NCBI GenBank assembly: GCA_023433405.1
Contig: JAEZCT010000083.1
Location: forward strand, 62,001-126,000
DNA from: Bacillota bacterium
GTDB lineage: Bacteria; Bacillota; Clostridia; Oscillospirales; Ruminococcaceae
Length of the DNA stretch: 64,000 nt
Reading direction: 5' to 3'
Below, one piece after another: positions 42,095 to 51,297 of this stretch (the stretch's first letter is position 1; every line of letters starts with the position of its first letter). The notes under the pieces are model-generated. The model was not told the DNA's origin. It searched no databases and was given only the letters and a program-made list of their open reading frames with translations. Both the position numbers and the translations under genes were made by a program.

Positions 42095-42154
42095 AATAAC
42101 ATCCTCCTTGTTTTGCGCCGGACAGCGGTTGCCAAAGAATCGGCCGGCGAAAAT

Positions 42155-44443
42155 TTAGACCTTCACTTCTTCATCTGGGGATTTCAGCGCCTTGACAGCG
42201 GGCTGATAGCCTTGGGATGCGGCGTTTTCCAGCAGCTTTTTGGCCCATGTAGCCTCAATGGGGAAGCCGTTCTTCTGGGTAAACTGCTCCCAAATCTCAT
42301 AGCAAGCGGGGGCGTAGCCAAACTCGGCGGAAAGCTTTAAGAGACGCAGTGCCTCTCCTTCGTCCTTTGCCACCTGCTCACCCTCACAAATGCCCTCGGC
42401 GCGAATTTTAGAGAGCATATAGATTGCCTTGGGGAAGCGCAGCTTCTTGGCGCTTTCAATAAACGAAATGCCCTTTTCTACGTTCTTTGAAACCATCTCG
42501 CCCTTTATGTATAAAAGGCCAAGGTCGTACATCGCGGCGGGGTACTGGTTCTTAACCGCCTCAAACAGATAGCGCAACGCCTCGGTGCTTTCAAGCTCCA
42601 TCTCGTTGCCGCTGCGGAACATAACCCACATCTGGAACTGCGCCACGTTGTAGCTCTGCGCGGAGAGGAGCAGCCATTTGTAGGAGCGCTCTTTGTTTAG
42701 CTCGCTTTTTAAGGCATAGAACTCGCCGGTATAGTACAGCTGGTACAGGGCGTACTGAGCGCGCACTTCGCCGTTCTTGGAGGCCTTCTCCAGCAGCAGG
42801 AAGGCCTTCTTGGTGTCCACGTCGGTATATTCACCGGTAAGCAGGACATTAGCAAGCTCATAGGAGGCGGGGTAGTAATCCTGCTTGTCCGCCTGCTCCA
42901 GCCAGCCTATGGCCTCCTGGCGGGTGAGCAGCATTTCGTTGTCCTCTTGGTAAAGAACCCACAGAGTAAGCTGCGCCAAGGGGTTTCCGCCTCTTGCGTA
43001 ATTGATGAGGCAGTCAAGCGCACGCTCCATATCCTCTTCAATGAGCACATCCTTATAGCGACCGTCGCGGTACATGGCAAGCACACGCATCTGAGCGTCG
43101 GGGTTTTCAAGCTCTGCGGCCTTCAGGATGCAGTCAATGCCCCTTCTGCCGTCCTTTTCAATACTCTTGCCCTCTACATACAGGTCGCCCAAATCATTGA
43201 GTGCGGCGGGAACCATCGCGTCGGCGGCCTTTTTCAGCCACTCTACCGCGGTGGGCTCCTCCATCAGCATATCATTGCCGCCCACATACAGCGACCAAAT
43301 TTTGTAGCACGCCTCCGCACAGCCGTTTTTGGCGGCGCCAAGCAGACAGTCGGCGGCGTACTTCTTATCTGTCTTAACCTCGCGGCCCATGCAGGAGCCG
43401 GAGAAATAGGCCTCAAACAGCGCAAGCTGCGCCTCGCCGCAATTCTTTTCGGCGGCCTTGCTGACAATATCGAGATACTCGGATACCGCCGCTTCAGACA
43501 CATATGCGTCGCTAAAGAAGTTGTACAGCTTTTTAATGGCCTCATTGTGTCCGTTTTCCGCCGCACGCTTTAACCAGAAGGCGGCCTGCTGCATGTCGTA
43601 ATGCTCGCCTTCACTGGAAAGGTACTCAAACATGGTGTACTGCGCGTCGGTATTGCCTTCCTGCGCGGCTTTGCGGTAAAGATCCATGGAGCTTTTACTG
43701 TCGGTGCTCTTCATTTCCTCCAGGTTCTTGGAGTTTTCAATCTCCTTCACGGCGGGAGGATAACCGGCTTCCGCCGCTTTTTTAAGAAAGTTGATGGCGG
43801 TTACCGCGTCAAACACCCCGTACTTTTCATCCTTATAGATGCAGTACAGCTCATACTGCGCCTGACCGCTGCCGGCTTGAGCCAGGTCATTAAGCAGGTC
43901 AAGCACCGCTACAAACACGTCCTTATCCAGCTTGCCGTTTAACAGCTGCTCGGTGGAAAAGCTGAGCTTTTCCACGTCGGAGCCGGTAGTTCTTAGGTAC
44001 TTTGCATATTTATCGAGAGAATATGTAGTAAACTTTTTGCCGAGGTTTACCATGAGGTCGAAATGCTCGCTCTCCGCCTCCTGCTCGTTGTCGCGCACAA
44101 CCAGCGCAACCTTCGCAATAATGCGGCGGCTGGGGTTTAGCTCGCTAAACAGCTCGTAGGGGATGGTGACACGCATGGGGCGCGCCATGAACACCTCTTT
44201 TTTTACGGCGGCGGTAACATAGATGTCGCCTACCGCGTTTGCAAATTGAGTAAATTCATTATTGCGTGCGATTTTGACGGGTTTATCCGTGGCGTGATCC
44301 TTAAAGGTTACACTGATGTAGCACCGTTTTCTTTTTAACTCCTCTGACTCGAGGCTGATGAGGAAGGAAAAGCTGTCGTTGTTGTCTGGTTCAAATTTGG
44401 CAGTTAAGATCTTGTTCTTGGTCATAGCTGTTGTCTGCTGCAC
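42155..44443 (-). CDS. Sel1-repeat protein (762 aa)
   Basis: A 762-residue cytoplasmic protein without a signal peptide. Residues about 1-165 form a beta-rich N-terminal domain of unknown family. From about residue 180 to 755 there are roughly fifteen Sel1-like repeats of about 36 residues with the pattern A-x-x-W-L-K-K-A-A-x-x-G-x-x-x-A. Such solenoids bind other proteins and often scaffold signalling complexes. An upstream start variant six codons later (M-T-K-N-K) is possible; GGAGGAACC precedes the first ATG. It is co-transcribed with the ComFB-like gene, which may regulate or be scaffolded by it (inference). Confidence 0.88.
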   Translation of the reverse strand: MQQTTAMTKNKILTAKFEPDNNDSFSFLISLESEELKRKRCYISVTFKDHATDKPVKIARNNEFTQFANAVGDIYVTAAVKKEVFMARPMRVTIPYELFSELNPSRRIIAKVALVVRDNEQEAESEHFDLMVNLGKKFTTYSLDKYAKYLRTTGSDVEKLSFSTEQLLNGKLDKDVFVAVLDLLNDLAQAGSGQAQYELYCIYKDEKYGVFDAVTAINFLKKAAEAGYPPAVKEIENSKNLEEMKSTDSKSSMDLYRKAAQEGNTDAQYTMFEYLSSEGEHYDMQQAAFWLKRAAENGHNEAIKKLYNFFSDAYVSEAAVSEYLDIVSKAAEKNCGEAQLALFEAYFSGSCMGREVKTDKKYAADCLLGAAKNGCAEACYKIWSLYVGGNDMLMEEPTAVEWLKKAADAMVPAALNDLGDLYVEGKSIEKDGRRGIDCILKAAELENPDAQMRVLAMYRDGRYKDVLIEEDMERALDCLINYARGGNPLAQLTLWVLYQEDNEMLLTRQEAIGWLEQADKQDYYPASYELANVLLTGEYTDVDTKKAFLLLEKASKNGEVRAQYALYQLYYTGEFYALKSELNKERSYKWLLLSAQSYNVAQFQMWVMFRSGNEMELESTEALRYLFEAVKNQYPAAMYDLGLLYIKGEMVSKNVEKGISFIESAKKLRFPKAIYMLSKIRAEGICEGEQVAKDEGEALRLLKLSAEFGYAPACYEIWEQFTQKNGFPIEATWAKKLLENAASQGYQPAVKALKSPDEEVKV

Positions 44444-44584
44444 GTTGGTTCCTCCTTGTTTTCAAATGACGGTTATGCCGGGCGATAAAACTACGCCGAG
44501 GTGCCGCCGGGTTTATCATAAGGGCCGCGAGCAGCCCGAAAGGCCAAAAAATGAAGCTTCATCGCTGTAGAAATAGCGGGCGCA

Positions 44585-45904
44585 TTATTGAGGCGGGCCG
44601 TATATGGTCTCGAACAGAGTCTTCGCTTCGGTGTCGCCCCGTATTACCGAAAGGGTTCCTTGGGTAAAGGCGCCCCACGCGTTGTCATCCAGCCGCGCGT
44701 CCAGCGGCATGGTGAGGTTTACCAAGCTTTCGCTGAGCTTACGGGCGCTTTGCACGAGCAGGGGATCCTGTTCTCCGGGCGAGATGCGAACCGATGGCAT
44801 AGAAGCTGCGCCGCACATGCTTCTGACCGCACCGCGCGTGGTCAGGATATCGGCGAGCGCTGCCGCCGCCGGGCGGGTAGCTATGTTATCCCAGCCCTTG
44901 CGGGTGATATAATAGCCGGAGGTGAAGCCGCCGATAATCTGTCCCGCGCGTTTCGCTCCATCCGGTGTTGTGGGAAAATCAATGACCTCGGTGGAGCCTT
45001 CCAGTCCCTCATCCAACAGCCTTGCGGCAAGCCAAGAACCATCCACACGCATGGCTGCCTTCTTTTTTACAAAAAGCTCGGTTGCCTCGCTGTCGGTCAG
45101 GGTGTCGGCATTTGGTCCGAAGGCCCCCAGGCTGTAAAGCTCGGTCAAGCGCTCAAATGCGGCGTTCCAGGAGTCCGGCAGGCCGGTTTTTGCGGCGAGC
45201 TTTTTCTTATATTCACTGAGCCCGCCCTGAGAAAGGATTAAATGATCCACAAGGTAATGGGGTGTTTCGGAAAGAGAGGCGGCAATGGGAACGATTCCGG
45301 TGCCGGAAAAGGCGCTCACCGCCTCCACCAGCGTTTCCCAGCTATTAGGCTGCGCCAGCTCATATTTTTCAAACAAATCGGTGTTAAGAAACAAGCCTTC
45401 ATAAAACCCGCGAACGGGTACGGCAAAAAAGGCCGGGCTGTCACGGTTTGCGCTCTCAAGCGAAAGGTCCAGCACATCCTTCGCATAGCTTGGGTATTGC
45501 TCTCGTATCTCCGAGATGGGCACCACCCCGTTTGTGTTTTCAAAGAAGGCGGCCTTGCCGGTGTAATAAAACAGCACGTCCGGCTCGCTGCCGGCGGCAA
45601 ACATGGCGGCGAGGTCGTCGGGTGTTGTTTCGCTGTAGGCTTGTGAAAGGTCGGTTACCTTTACGTCAGGGTTTCGGGTGATAAAATCGCTGATGAGCGC
45701 ACGGTACTCCGCCGCACCGGCAACATCCCCTCCAAAGAGGGTGAATACCGTCAGCTCACCGGAAAGCGCGGACTGAGAGGATGGTTCAACCGCCGAGCTG
45801 TTTTTCAAGCGGTTAAACAGCTCGCACGCCGTCAGAAAGAACGCACATGCGGTAATTGCCGCCAGCATAGCGGCACGCAGAGCGAGAAAGCGTCTGTTCC
45901 TCAT
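44585..45904 (-). CDS. extracellular solute-binding lipoprotein (ABC type), orphan
   Basis: A 439-residue family 1-type sugar-binding protein. The start at 45904 gives a clear lipoprotein signal (R-R-F-L-A-L-R-A-A-M then F-F-L-T-A-C as lipobox); the frame is open upstream, but that part has no signal or ribosome site. Conserved features are I-S-D-F-I-T-R-N-P-D-V-K-V near residue 65 and M-R-V-D-G-S-W near 290, as in MalE/UgpB relatives. It should bind a sugar at the cell surface for an ABC importer, but no permease genes are adjacent, so it may use a distant transporter or act as a sensor. Confidence 0.88.
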   Translation of the reverse strand: MRNRRFLALRAAMLAAITACAFFLTACELFNRLKNSSAVEPSSQSALSGELTVFTLFGGDVAGAAEYRALISDFITRNPDVKVTDLSQAYSETTPDDLAAMFAAGSEPDVLFYYTGKAAFFENTNGVVPISEIREQYPSYAKDVLDLSLESANRDSPAFFAVPVRGFYEGLFLNTDLFEKYELAQPNSWETLVEAVSAFSGTGIVPIAASLSETPHYLVDHLILSQGGLSEYKKKLAAKTGLPDSWNAAFERLTELYSLGAFGPNADTLTDSEATELFVKKKAAMRVDGSWLAARLLDEGLEGSTEVIDFPTTPDGAKRAGQIIGGFTSGYYITRKGWDNIATRPAAAALADILTTRGAVRSMCGAASMPSVRISPGEQDPLLVQSARKLSESLVNLTMPLDARLDDNAWGAFTQGTLSVIRGDTEAKTLFETIYGPPQ

Positions 45905-46149
45905 TAATTTTACCCCGGGTTTTATTGGTAAAAACGTTTGACAAAGCCGTCCAGCGTTTTTGGTTATTTGTGCTATCTTTATAATTATAGCCGCCCCCTT
46001 CAATTTTTGCAACCAATTCTTGTTCAAATCCGCTGCAAAACCCTTTTTCGTCCGCATTTTCCCGTCATCTTTTGTGTTTTTGTGTCATTTCATACTATTT
46101 CGTTTTAAAAATTGTTCCACGCTGGGCAGCTATACTCAAGTAAAACCTT

Positions 46150-46251
46150 ATACTATTATCCGATTAAAAAGTGTATAAAAATCAAGTCAAAAGCTTTAAT
46201 TTATGGATTTTGACGCGGATTTTTATCAACACTTTTATCGGAGAATAGTAT
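46150..46251 (-). repeat. palindromic repeat family 1, copy 12 (reverse)
   Basis: 102 bp with ends ATACTATTATCC and GGAGAATAGTAT; core AAAAATCAAGTCAAAAGC and GGATTTTGACGCGGATTTTT, with GTC/GAC in place of GTG/CAC. Its right end is identical to the left end of the mgsA-associated copy, inverted. Confidence 0.95.
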
Positions 46252-46282
46252 TAGAGCAGCAAATTAAGGCTAACAGACGCAC

Positions 46283-46337
46283 AGAAGAGCGGCAGAAAAG
46301 GCTTCCCCCTTAGGGTAACCATCTCTGCCGCTCTTCT
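46283..46337 (-). terminator. hairpin after adhE
   Basis: Perfect 14-bp stem AGAAGAGCGGCAGA/TCTGCCGCTCTTCT with a long loop that contains a second partial hairpin. No T run follows on the minus strand, so efficiency is uncertain. Confidence 0.55.
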
Positions 46338-46448
46338 TTCGGAATTGTTATGAGAATATTGTTGTAAGTGGTTTTAAAATGCCGGCTGCGTTTATTCTAG
46401 CGTCTATGCTCGGGCAGTTAATGAGAATTTATGCGCGATAAGCACTGC

Positions 46449-49055
46449 TTACTTGCCGTAGTACGCCTTTTTGTAGATGCTCTCAATCTCGCTTACCAGC
46501 GGGTATCTCGGGTTAGCGGTGGTGCACTGGTCCTCGAAGGCGCGGTCGGAAAGCTGAGGCAAACCGGAAATAAAGGTCTTTTCATCCAACCCGTATTCCT
46601 TGAGGGTGGTGGGAATGCTCAGGGAAGCCGCCAGGTTTTTGACTGCCTTTACTAGGCTTTGTACACCCTCCTCGGTGGTGGCACAGGGCAGACCGAGGTA
46701 TTTTGCAATCTCAGCATACTTCTCGTTGGCGATAAACTTTTCGTATTTCGGAAAGGTCGCGAACTTGGTGGGCAGCTGTGCGTTATATTCAATGACATAA
46801 GGCAGAAGGATGGCGTTTGCACGTCCGTGGGGGATGTGGTACTCGCCGCCCAGCTTATGTGCCATGGAGTGATTTAAACCAAGGAATGCATTGGTAAACG
46901 CCATACCCGCGATTGCGGATGCGTTATGCATCTTCTCCCGCGCCTCAAAGTCCTGTGCGCCGTTTGCGTAGGAACGGGGCAGATATTTAAACACCAGCTC
47001 AATCGCCTTCATGGCAAGCCCGTCGGTGTAGTCTGAGGCAAGCACCGAAACATAGGCCTCAATAGCGTGGGTGAGCACGTCCATACCGGTATCGGCTGTA
47101 ATGGCCTTAGGCATGGTTACCACAAACTGCGGGTCAATAATCGCAACATCGGGGGTGAGCTCATAGTCTGCGAGGGGGTATTTGACGTTGCCGTTCTTCT
47201 TATCGGTAATAACCGAGAAGGCCGTAACCTCACTGCCCGTACCCGATGTGGTGGGAACAGCCACAAACTGGGTTTTGCTGCCGAGGCGGGGGTAGGAGAA
47301 GGTTCTCTTGCGAATATCAAGGAACTTCATGCGCAGACCGTCAAAGGAGGTCTCGGGGTGCTCGTAGAACAGCCACATGCCTTTGGCGGCATCAATGGCG
47401 GAGCCGCCTCCCAGCGCGATGATTACGTCGGGCTTAAAGTTCTTCATGGCCTCCACGCCGCGCTCAATGGTTTCTACCGACGGGTCTGGCTCCACATCGG
47501 AGTAGATTTCGCTGTGGCAATACTCCTGACGCTTTCTGAGGTAGTAAAGGAGCTTATCCACATAGCCAAGCTGCACCATGGTGGGGTCGGTTACAATAAA
47601 CGCGCGGGAAATATCGGGCATCTTCTCCAGGTACTGTACCGCGTCGGATTGGAAGTAGATCTTGGGCGGAACCTTAAACCACTGCATATTAACCCTCCTC
47701 TTAGCAAGGCGCTTTCTGTTAATGAGGTTGACGGAGGATACGTTGGAGGTCGTGGAGTTTCTGCCAAAGGATCCGCAGCCCAGAGTCAGGGAGGGGGTGT
47801 TGGTGTTGTATATATCGCCGATGGCACCCTGAGAGGACGGGGAGTTGTTGATAACACGGCCTACCTTCATCATCTCGCCGTATTCGCGCACGGTTTTCTC
47901 ATCGTTTGAGTGAATAACCGCCGAGTGGCCGAGACCGCCGAACTTGAGCATCTTTAGCGCCTTTTCAAAGCCGTCATCCTTGTTCTGCGCAATAAAGTAG
48001 GCGAGCACAGGGGAGAGCTTTTCTCTGGAGAGGGGGTACTCGGGACCGACATCCGCAAGCAAGGCAAGGAGAATCTTGGTGTTCTCGGGTACGGTTACAC
48101 CGGCCTGCTTTGCAATCCAGGCGGCGGGCTTGCCCACCACGTCGGGATTAAGCGCCTGCTTCTGGGGATTGATGACATAATCGCTGACCTTTTTGGTCTC
48201 CGCTTCATCCAGGAAGTAGCAGCCATGCTTCTTCATGAACTCTTCGAAGGGCTTCGCAATCTCCTTATCCACAATAACCGCCTGCTCAGAAGCGCAGATC
48301 ATGCCGTTATCAAAGGTTTTGGAGAGCATCAGGTCGGTGCAGGCGCGCTCCAGGTTAGCGGTTTTATCAATATAGCAGGGCACATTTCCGGGGCCTACGC
48401 CCAGAGCGGGTTTACCGGCGCTGTACGCCGAGCGCACCATGCCGGAGCCGCCGGTGGCGAGGATAAGCGAAACGCCCGGGTGATTCATAAGCTGTGTGGT
48501 CGCCTCAACAGAGGGAACCTCAATCCACTGCACGCAGTTCTTGGGAGCCCCCGCCTTGACAGCGGCGTCGCGGACGATTTTGGCCGCTTCCAAGGAGCAT
48601 TTCTGCGCCGAGGGGTGGAAGGCGAAGACGATGGGGTTCCTGGTTTTTGCGCAGATCATCGCTTTAAACATGGTGGTAGAGGTGGGGTTTGTGGTGGGGG
48701 TAACGCCCGCAACGACGCCTACCGGCTCGGCAACCTCCACATAGCCCTCCATCTCGTTGTCCTCTACGATGCCGACGGTCTTCTGGTACTTGATGGAATG
48801 CCAGATGTATTCTGTAGCGAAGATGTTTTTAATAATCTTATCCTCGTAAACACCTCTGCCGGTTTCCTCAACCGCGAGCTTTGCCAGGAGCATATGGTTA
48901 TCAAGGCCTGCGAGAGCCATCTCGTGAACAACGTTGTCCACCTGTTCCTGGTTTAGCTGCATATACTCCGCAAGCGCTTCCTGAGCGTTGTCCACCAGGC
49001 GGTCAATCATGGCGGCGATGTCGATCTCGGGTTTTTCTTTTTGTACGGCGGCCAT
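46449..49055 (-). CDS. adhE: bifunctional acetaldehyde-CoA/alcohol dehydrogenase
   Basis: An 868-residue AdhE that reduces acetyl-CoA to acetaldehyde and then to ethanol with two NADH, forming spirosomes in related bacteria. The N-terminal aldehyde dehydrogenase part (about 1-445) has the catalytic Cys in D-N-G-M-I-C-A-S-E-Q near residue 250 and the NAD segment A-T-G-G-S-G-M-V. The C-terminal iron-dependent alcohol dehydrogenase (about 455-868) has G-G-G-S-A-I-D-A-A-K, T-T-S-G-T-G-S-E-V-T and the metal-binding His of L-N-H-S-M-A-H-K-L-G-G. AAGGAGG precedes the start. A promoter with a Rex-like operator lies upstream, so expression should respond to NADH/NAD+. Monocistronic. Confidence 0.97.
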   Translation of the reverse strand: MAAVQKEKPEIDIAAMIDRLVDNAQEALAEYMQLNQEQVDNVVHEMALAGLDNHMLLAKLAVEETGRGVYEDKIIKNIFATEYIWHSIKYQKTVGIVEDNEMEGYVEVAEPVGVVAGVTPTTNPTSTTMFKAMICAKTRNPIVFAFHPSAQKCSLEAAKIVRDAAVKAGAPKNCVQWIEVPSVEATTQLMNHPGVSLILATGGSGMVRSAYSAGKPALGVGPGNVPCYIDKTANLERACTDLMLSKTFDNGMICASEQAVIVDKEIAKPFEEFMKKHGCYFLDEAETKKVSDYVINPQKQALNPDVVGKPAAWIAKQAGVTVPENTKILLALLADVGPEYPLSREKLSPVLAYFIAQNKDDGFEKALKMLKFGGLGHSAVIHSNDEKTVREYGEMMKVGRVINNSPSSQGAIGDIYNTNTPSLTLGCGSFGRNSTTSNVSSVNLINRKRLAKRRVNMQWFKVPPKIYFQSDAVQYLEKMPDISRAFIVTDPTMVQLGYVDKLLYYLRKRQEYCHSEIYSDVEPDPSVETIERGVEAMKNFKPDVIIALGGGSAIDAAKGMWLFYEHPETSFDGLRMKFLDIRKRTFSYPRLGSKTQFVAVPTTSGTGSEVTAFSVITDKKNGNVKYPLADYELTPDVAIIDPQFVVTMPKAITADTGMDVLTHAIEAYVSVLASDYTDGLAMKAIELVFKYLPRSYANGAQDFEAREKMHNASAIAGMAFTNAFLGLNHSMAHKLGGEYHIPHGRANAILLPYVIEYNAQLPTKFATFPKYEKFIANEKYAEIAKYLGLPCATTEEGVQSLVKAVKNLAASLSIPTTLKEYGLDEKTFISGLPQLSDRAFEDQCTTANPRYPLVSEIESIYKKAYYGK

Positions 49056-49113
49056 ATAAATTCCTCCTTATAAATATCGTATCGCATAGCGTGTTGTGTG
49101 GGTTACTGTTATT

Positions 49114-49142
49114 ATGATATGTTAAATAATTAACAATGTCAA
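49114..49142 (-). promoter_or_regulatory. adhE promoter
   Basis: Minus strand TTGACA (49137-49142), 17-bp spacer, TATCAT (49114-49119). The spacer is almost entirely the Rex-like palindrome. Confidence 0.8.
49119..49136. promoter_or_regulatory. Rex-type operator overlapping the adhE promoter
   Basis: ATGTTAAATAATTAACAA matches the Rex consensus TTGTTAANNNNTTAACAA at all but the first base. It occupies the -35/-10 spacer of the adhE promoter, so Rex binding would block RNA polymerase when NADH is low. Confidence 0.82.
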
Positions 49143-49149
49143 TAGATTT

Positions 49150-49167
49150 TCGTTAATTTATTAACAG
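49150..49167. promoter_or_regulatory. second Rex-like operator upstream of adhE
   Basis: TCGTTAATTTATTAACAG matches the Rex consensus with two mismatches at the outer positions. Its centre is 31 bp from the first site, three helical turns, which would allow cooperative binding on one face. Confidence 0.7.
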
Positions 49168-49334
49168 TCTTTTTGTAACATCATACTCAACAATCGGGTG
49201 CAATTTTGTGCAGGTTGCCAACACGGAATGAGCGCAGAATCATTGACAAAAAAGGGATAAGAGCCCACAATAAAGAGGGCGGCATGGGTCAGCCTGCAAC
49301 GTGAGCGGTACGTTCGCTTTTTAGCATATGGAAA

Positions 49335-49640
49335 ATGGGGGTGGGTACGCTGCGAAAGCTGGTAAGCAGCCACAAAAAGCTGCTGGTTGCGATTGGCATG
49401 ACATTATTATCGTCAGTTTTGGTGTGGGCTAACCAAGCAAAATTCATCGAGTTTGGTTTTCCGCTGCTTTGGCTGAGGCTTTACCATTTGGGGCGTGAGG
49501 CGCCGGTGGCCGACTGCCTTGCTATGGGCAGATACAGCATAAGACTGGATTACTTGCTCATTAACATACTGCTCTTTTATCTCGCTATTCGCGTGGGACG
49601 ATCTCTGCATAAAAAGGTAGTTGAGAAACGAAGCCGTTAA
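49335..49640 (+). CDS. small membrane protein (about 101 aa), unknown
   Basis: A frame of 101 residues with two hydrophobic segments (L-L-V-A-I-G-M-T-L-L-S-S-V-L-V-W near residue 17 and Y-L-L-I-N-I-L-L-F-Y-L-A-I-R-V near 73) and a basic C-terminus, a plausible two-helix membrane protein. The positive-inside pattern is sensible. The start is not well supported: no strong ribosome site precedes ATG 49335. Family not recognised. Confidence 0.5.
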   Translation: MGVGTLRKLVSSHKKLLVAIGMTLLSSVLVWANQAKFIEFGFPLLWLRLYHLGREAPVADCLAMGRYSIRLDYLLINILLFYLAIRVGRSLHKKVVEKRSR

Positions 49641-50033
49641 AAAGCAAGAATGATGCCTATGAAGCTTTACAAAAAAGAAAACATAATAAACCGCAGGGTC
49701 GGCAAACGTATAGGGTCGCACGGGGTTTTACGAAATACCATGGGCTTACTCCAAACGTTTTAGTTTTAAAGAGCCTCAAAGAAAAGCCGTGCTGCCGCGC
49801 GGCTTTTTAAGATAGCCTATTTCCCATATTGGAGGCGGTGCGTATAAAATTACCACAATAAGGCTTATTACTGGCCGCCTTCGTTGAAAATTTTTCAGTT
49901 TTGTGATAAACTACTGTTATGACGCGCTTGAACGAAGCGTTATTCCACCGACTGTCCGGCTGCCAAACGGTATCGATGGTCAGTGCGGGTAATATCCCTG
50001 TCAAAGGGGCTTAACGGGGGAGGGAGAAGCAAA
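49641..50033. other. intergenic region before the Fur-family gene
   Basis: The only clear element is a hairpin AAAAGCCGTGC/GCGCGGCTTTT at 49782-49809 followed by T, which can terminate plus-strand transcription. The rest holds no supported gene. The Fur gene promoter should lie between about 49890 and 50010, but no strong match was found. Confidence 0.5.
49782..49809 (+). terminator. intrinsic terminator
   Basis: Stem AAAAGCCGTGC/GCGCGGCTTTT with one G-T pair, then TTT. It ends transcription from the 49335 gene region. Confidence 0.7.
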
Positions 50034-50462
50034 TTGACCGATGAAATCCTGGCTCGGCTTGGAATAAAGGTCACAAGGCAGCGCACGGCTATCCTTGAGG
50101 TTATAACACGGACGGACGTGCCGCTTTCCGCCGATGAAATCTATGCGCGCCTGCCCAAGGAGACGGATGTAAACTATTCTACGGTCTACCGCACCCTTGC
50201 CACCCTTGCGGAAAAAGGAGTTTTGGTAAAGGTTGGAGGGGTAGGAGGTAAGACCTTTTTTTTACTTAAAAACCATAGTCATAAGCATCATGTGCTATGC
50301 ACCGGGTGCCAGCGGCTCATAGAAATCAGCGAGTGCCCCATAGAGGCGCTCAGCAGGCAGATATCGTCCGCCACAGGCTTTGTGATTACCGGCCACAGCC
50401 TGGAGCTTACCGGCATCTGTCCCGCCTGTGCCGAGCGGCTGATGAGCGACGAAAATAAATAA
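50034..50462 (+). CDS. Fur-family metal-dependent regulator
   Basis: A 142-residue Fur superfamily repressor. It has an N-terminal winged helix with R-Q-R-T-A-I-L-E-V-I near residue 15 and the recognition segment V-N-Y-S-T-V-Y-R-T-L near 50, a dimerisation domain with the metal ligands H-S-H-K-H-H near 82, and the structural zinc cysteines C-T-G-C and C-P-A-C. Whether it senses iron, zinc or peroxide cannot be decided. The start is a TTG at 50034 with AGGGAG 7 bases upstream; the frame upstream lacks conserved residues. It is followed 69 bp later by a DtxR-family regulator. Confidence 0.9.
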   Translation: MTDEILARLGIKVTRQRTAILEVITRTDVPLSADEIYARLPKETDVNYSTVYRTLATLAEKGVLVKVGGVGGKTFFLLKNHSHKHHVLCTGCQRLIEISECPIEALSRQISSATGFVITGHSLELTGICPACAERLMSDENK

Positions 50463-50531
50463 AGCACAGGCCGGATGCTGTGTTACGATAGAATCAGGGA
50501 TTATTTTTGCAAGGAAAGGGGCGTACTGAAC

Positions 50532-50918
50532 ATGGTCATACAGCAGTCGGGAGAGGACTACCTGGAAACCATACTGATTCTTCATCAAAAGAGCGGGTAT
50601 GTCCGCTCGGTGGATATTGCGAACGAGCTTGGGTACACCAAGCCCAGCATCAGCCGTGCCATGAGCATTTTGCGGGAAAACGGCTACATTACTATGGATG
50701 ATAAAAACGGGCAGATACGATTAACGGATAAGGGCAAGGAAAAGGCGGAACGGGTATATGAACGCCATTGCCTGATTGCCCGGTACTTTACAGACATTCT
50801 GGGGGTAACCCGCGAGGTTGCGACCGACGACGCCTGCCGCATAGAGCATATCATCAGCGAAGAAAGCTTTGAGCGAATGAAGGCGCTGATACAAAGCCTT
50901 GACCAGTCCCGCGGATAA
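50532..50918 (+). CDS. DtxR/MntR-family metal-dependent regulator
   Basis: A 128-residue protein with the DtxR winged helix (E-D-Y-L-E-T-I-L-I-L near residue 7, then V-R-S-V-D-I-A-N-E-L-G-Y-T-K-P-S-I-S-R-A) and the metal-binding dimerisation helices (H-C-L-I-A-R-Y-F near 83, C-R-I-E-H-I-I-S near 106). It lacks the C-terminal SH3-like domain of DtxR proper, as MntR does, so it may sense manganese or iron. ATG at 50532 is preceded by AAAGGGG 10 bases upstream. It is likely co-transcribed with the Fur-family gene; no metal transporter is nearby. Confidence 0.9.
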   Translation: MVIQQSGEDYLETILILHQKSGYVRSVDIANELGYTKPSISRAMSILRENGYITMDDKNGQIRLTDKGKEKAERVYERHCLIARYFTDILGVTREVATDDACRIEHIISEESFERMKALIQSLDQSRG

Positions 50919-50958
50919 ACGGGAGGTCAGGCATTATTTATAAGCTATACAGTTTATT

Positions 50959-51001
50959 AAACGCAAAGCCGGAAGGGTCAGCCCCTTCCGGCTTTGCGTT
51001 T
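50959..51001 (+). terminator. terminator of the Fur/DtxR operon
   Basis: Perfect 19-bp stem AAACGCAAAGCCGGAAGGG/CCCTTCCGGCTTTGCGTTT with a 5-base loop. Confidence 0.88.
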
Positions 51002-51297
51002 GAGGTGTTACTTAACTGTGGGGTTCGTTTTTAACAGGGTAACTAATACTAAAAACATGAGAGCAGAGAGTATATTTTTGTGATATTTCCATATTTACTT
51101 CTTTTGCGAAGGGGTTACAAGCAAATAGCTAATTTTTATAGTCAATTATGTTTAATTTTTAATGTACCATTCCCGTTCAAATTCAGTTAATATATTAATG
51201 GATTTAACAAATTAGGCTATATAGTCCGACGAATTTTGGGCATTATGACACTCCCAAAGGTCTTGCCTGAAAACTAGCTAAACTGGGGGCATACAGC
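51002..51297. other. AT-rich region upstream of the sugar ABC operon
   Basis: No gene is supported. It must hold the promoter of the ABC operon, but no hexamer pair with proper spacing stands out; a TATATAG at 51219-51225 may be the -10. No catabolite-repression element was recognised. Confidence 0.4.

Noticed and set aside
47067..47909. Plus-strand frame of 280 codons antisense to adhE
   Set aside because: adhE is certain on the opposite strand, and the antisense frame has no start signal.
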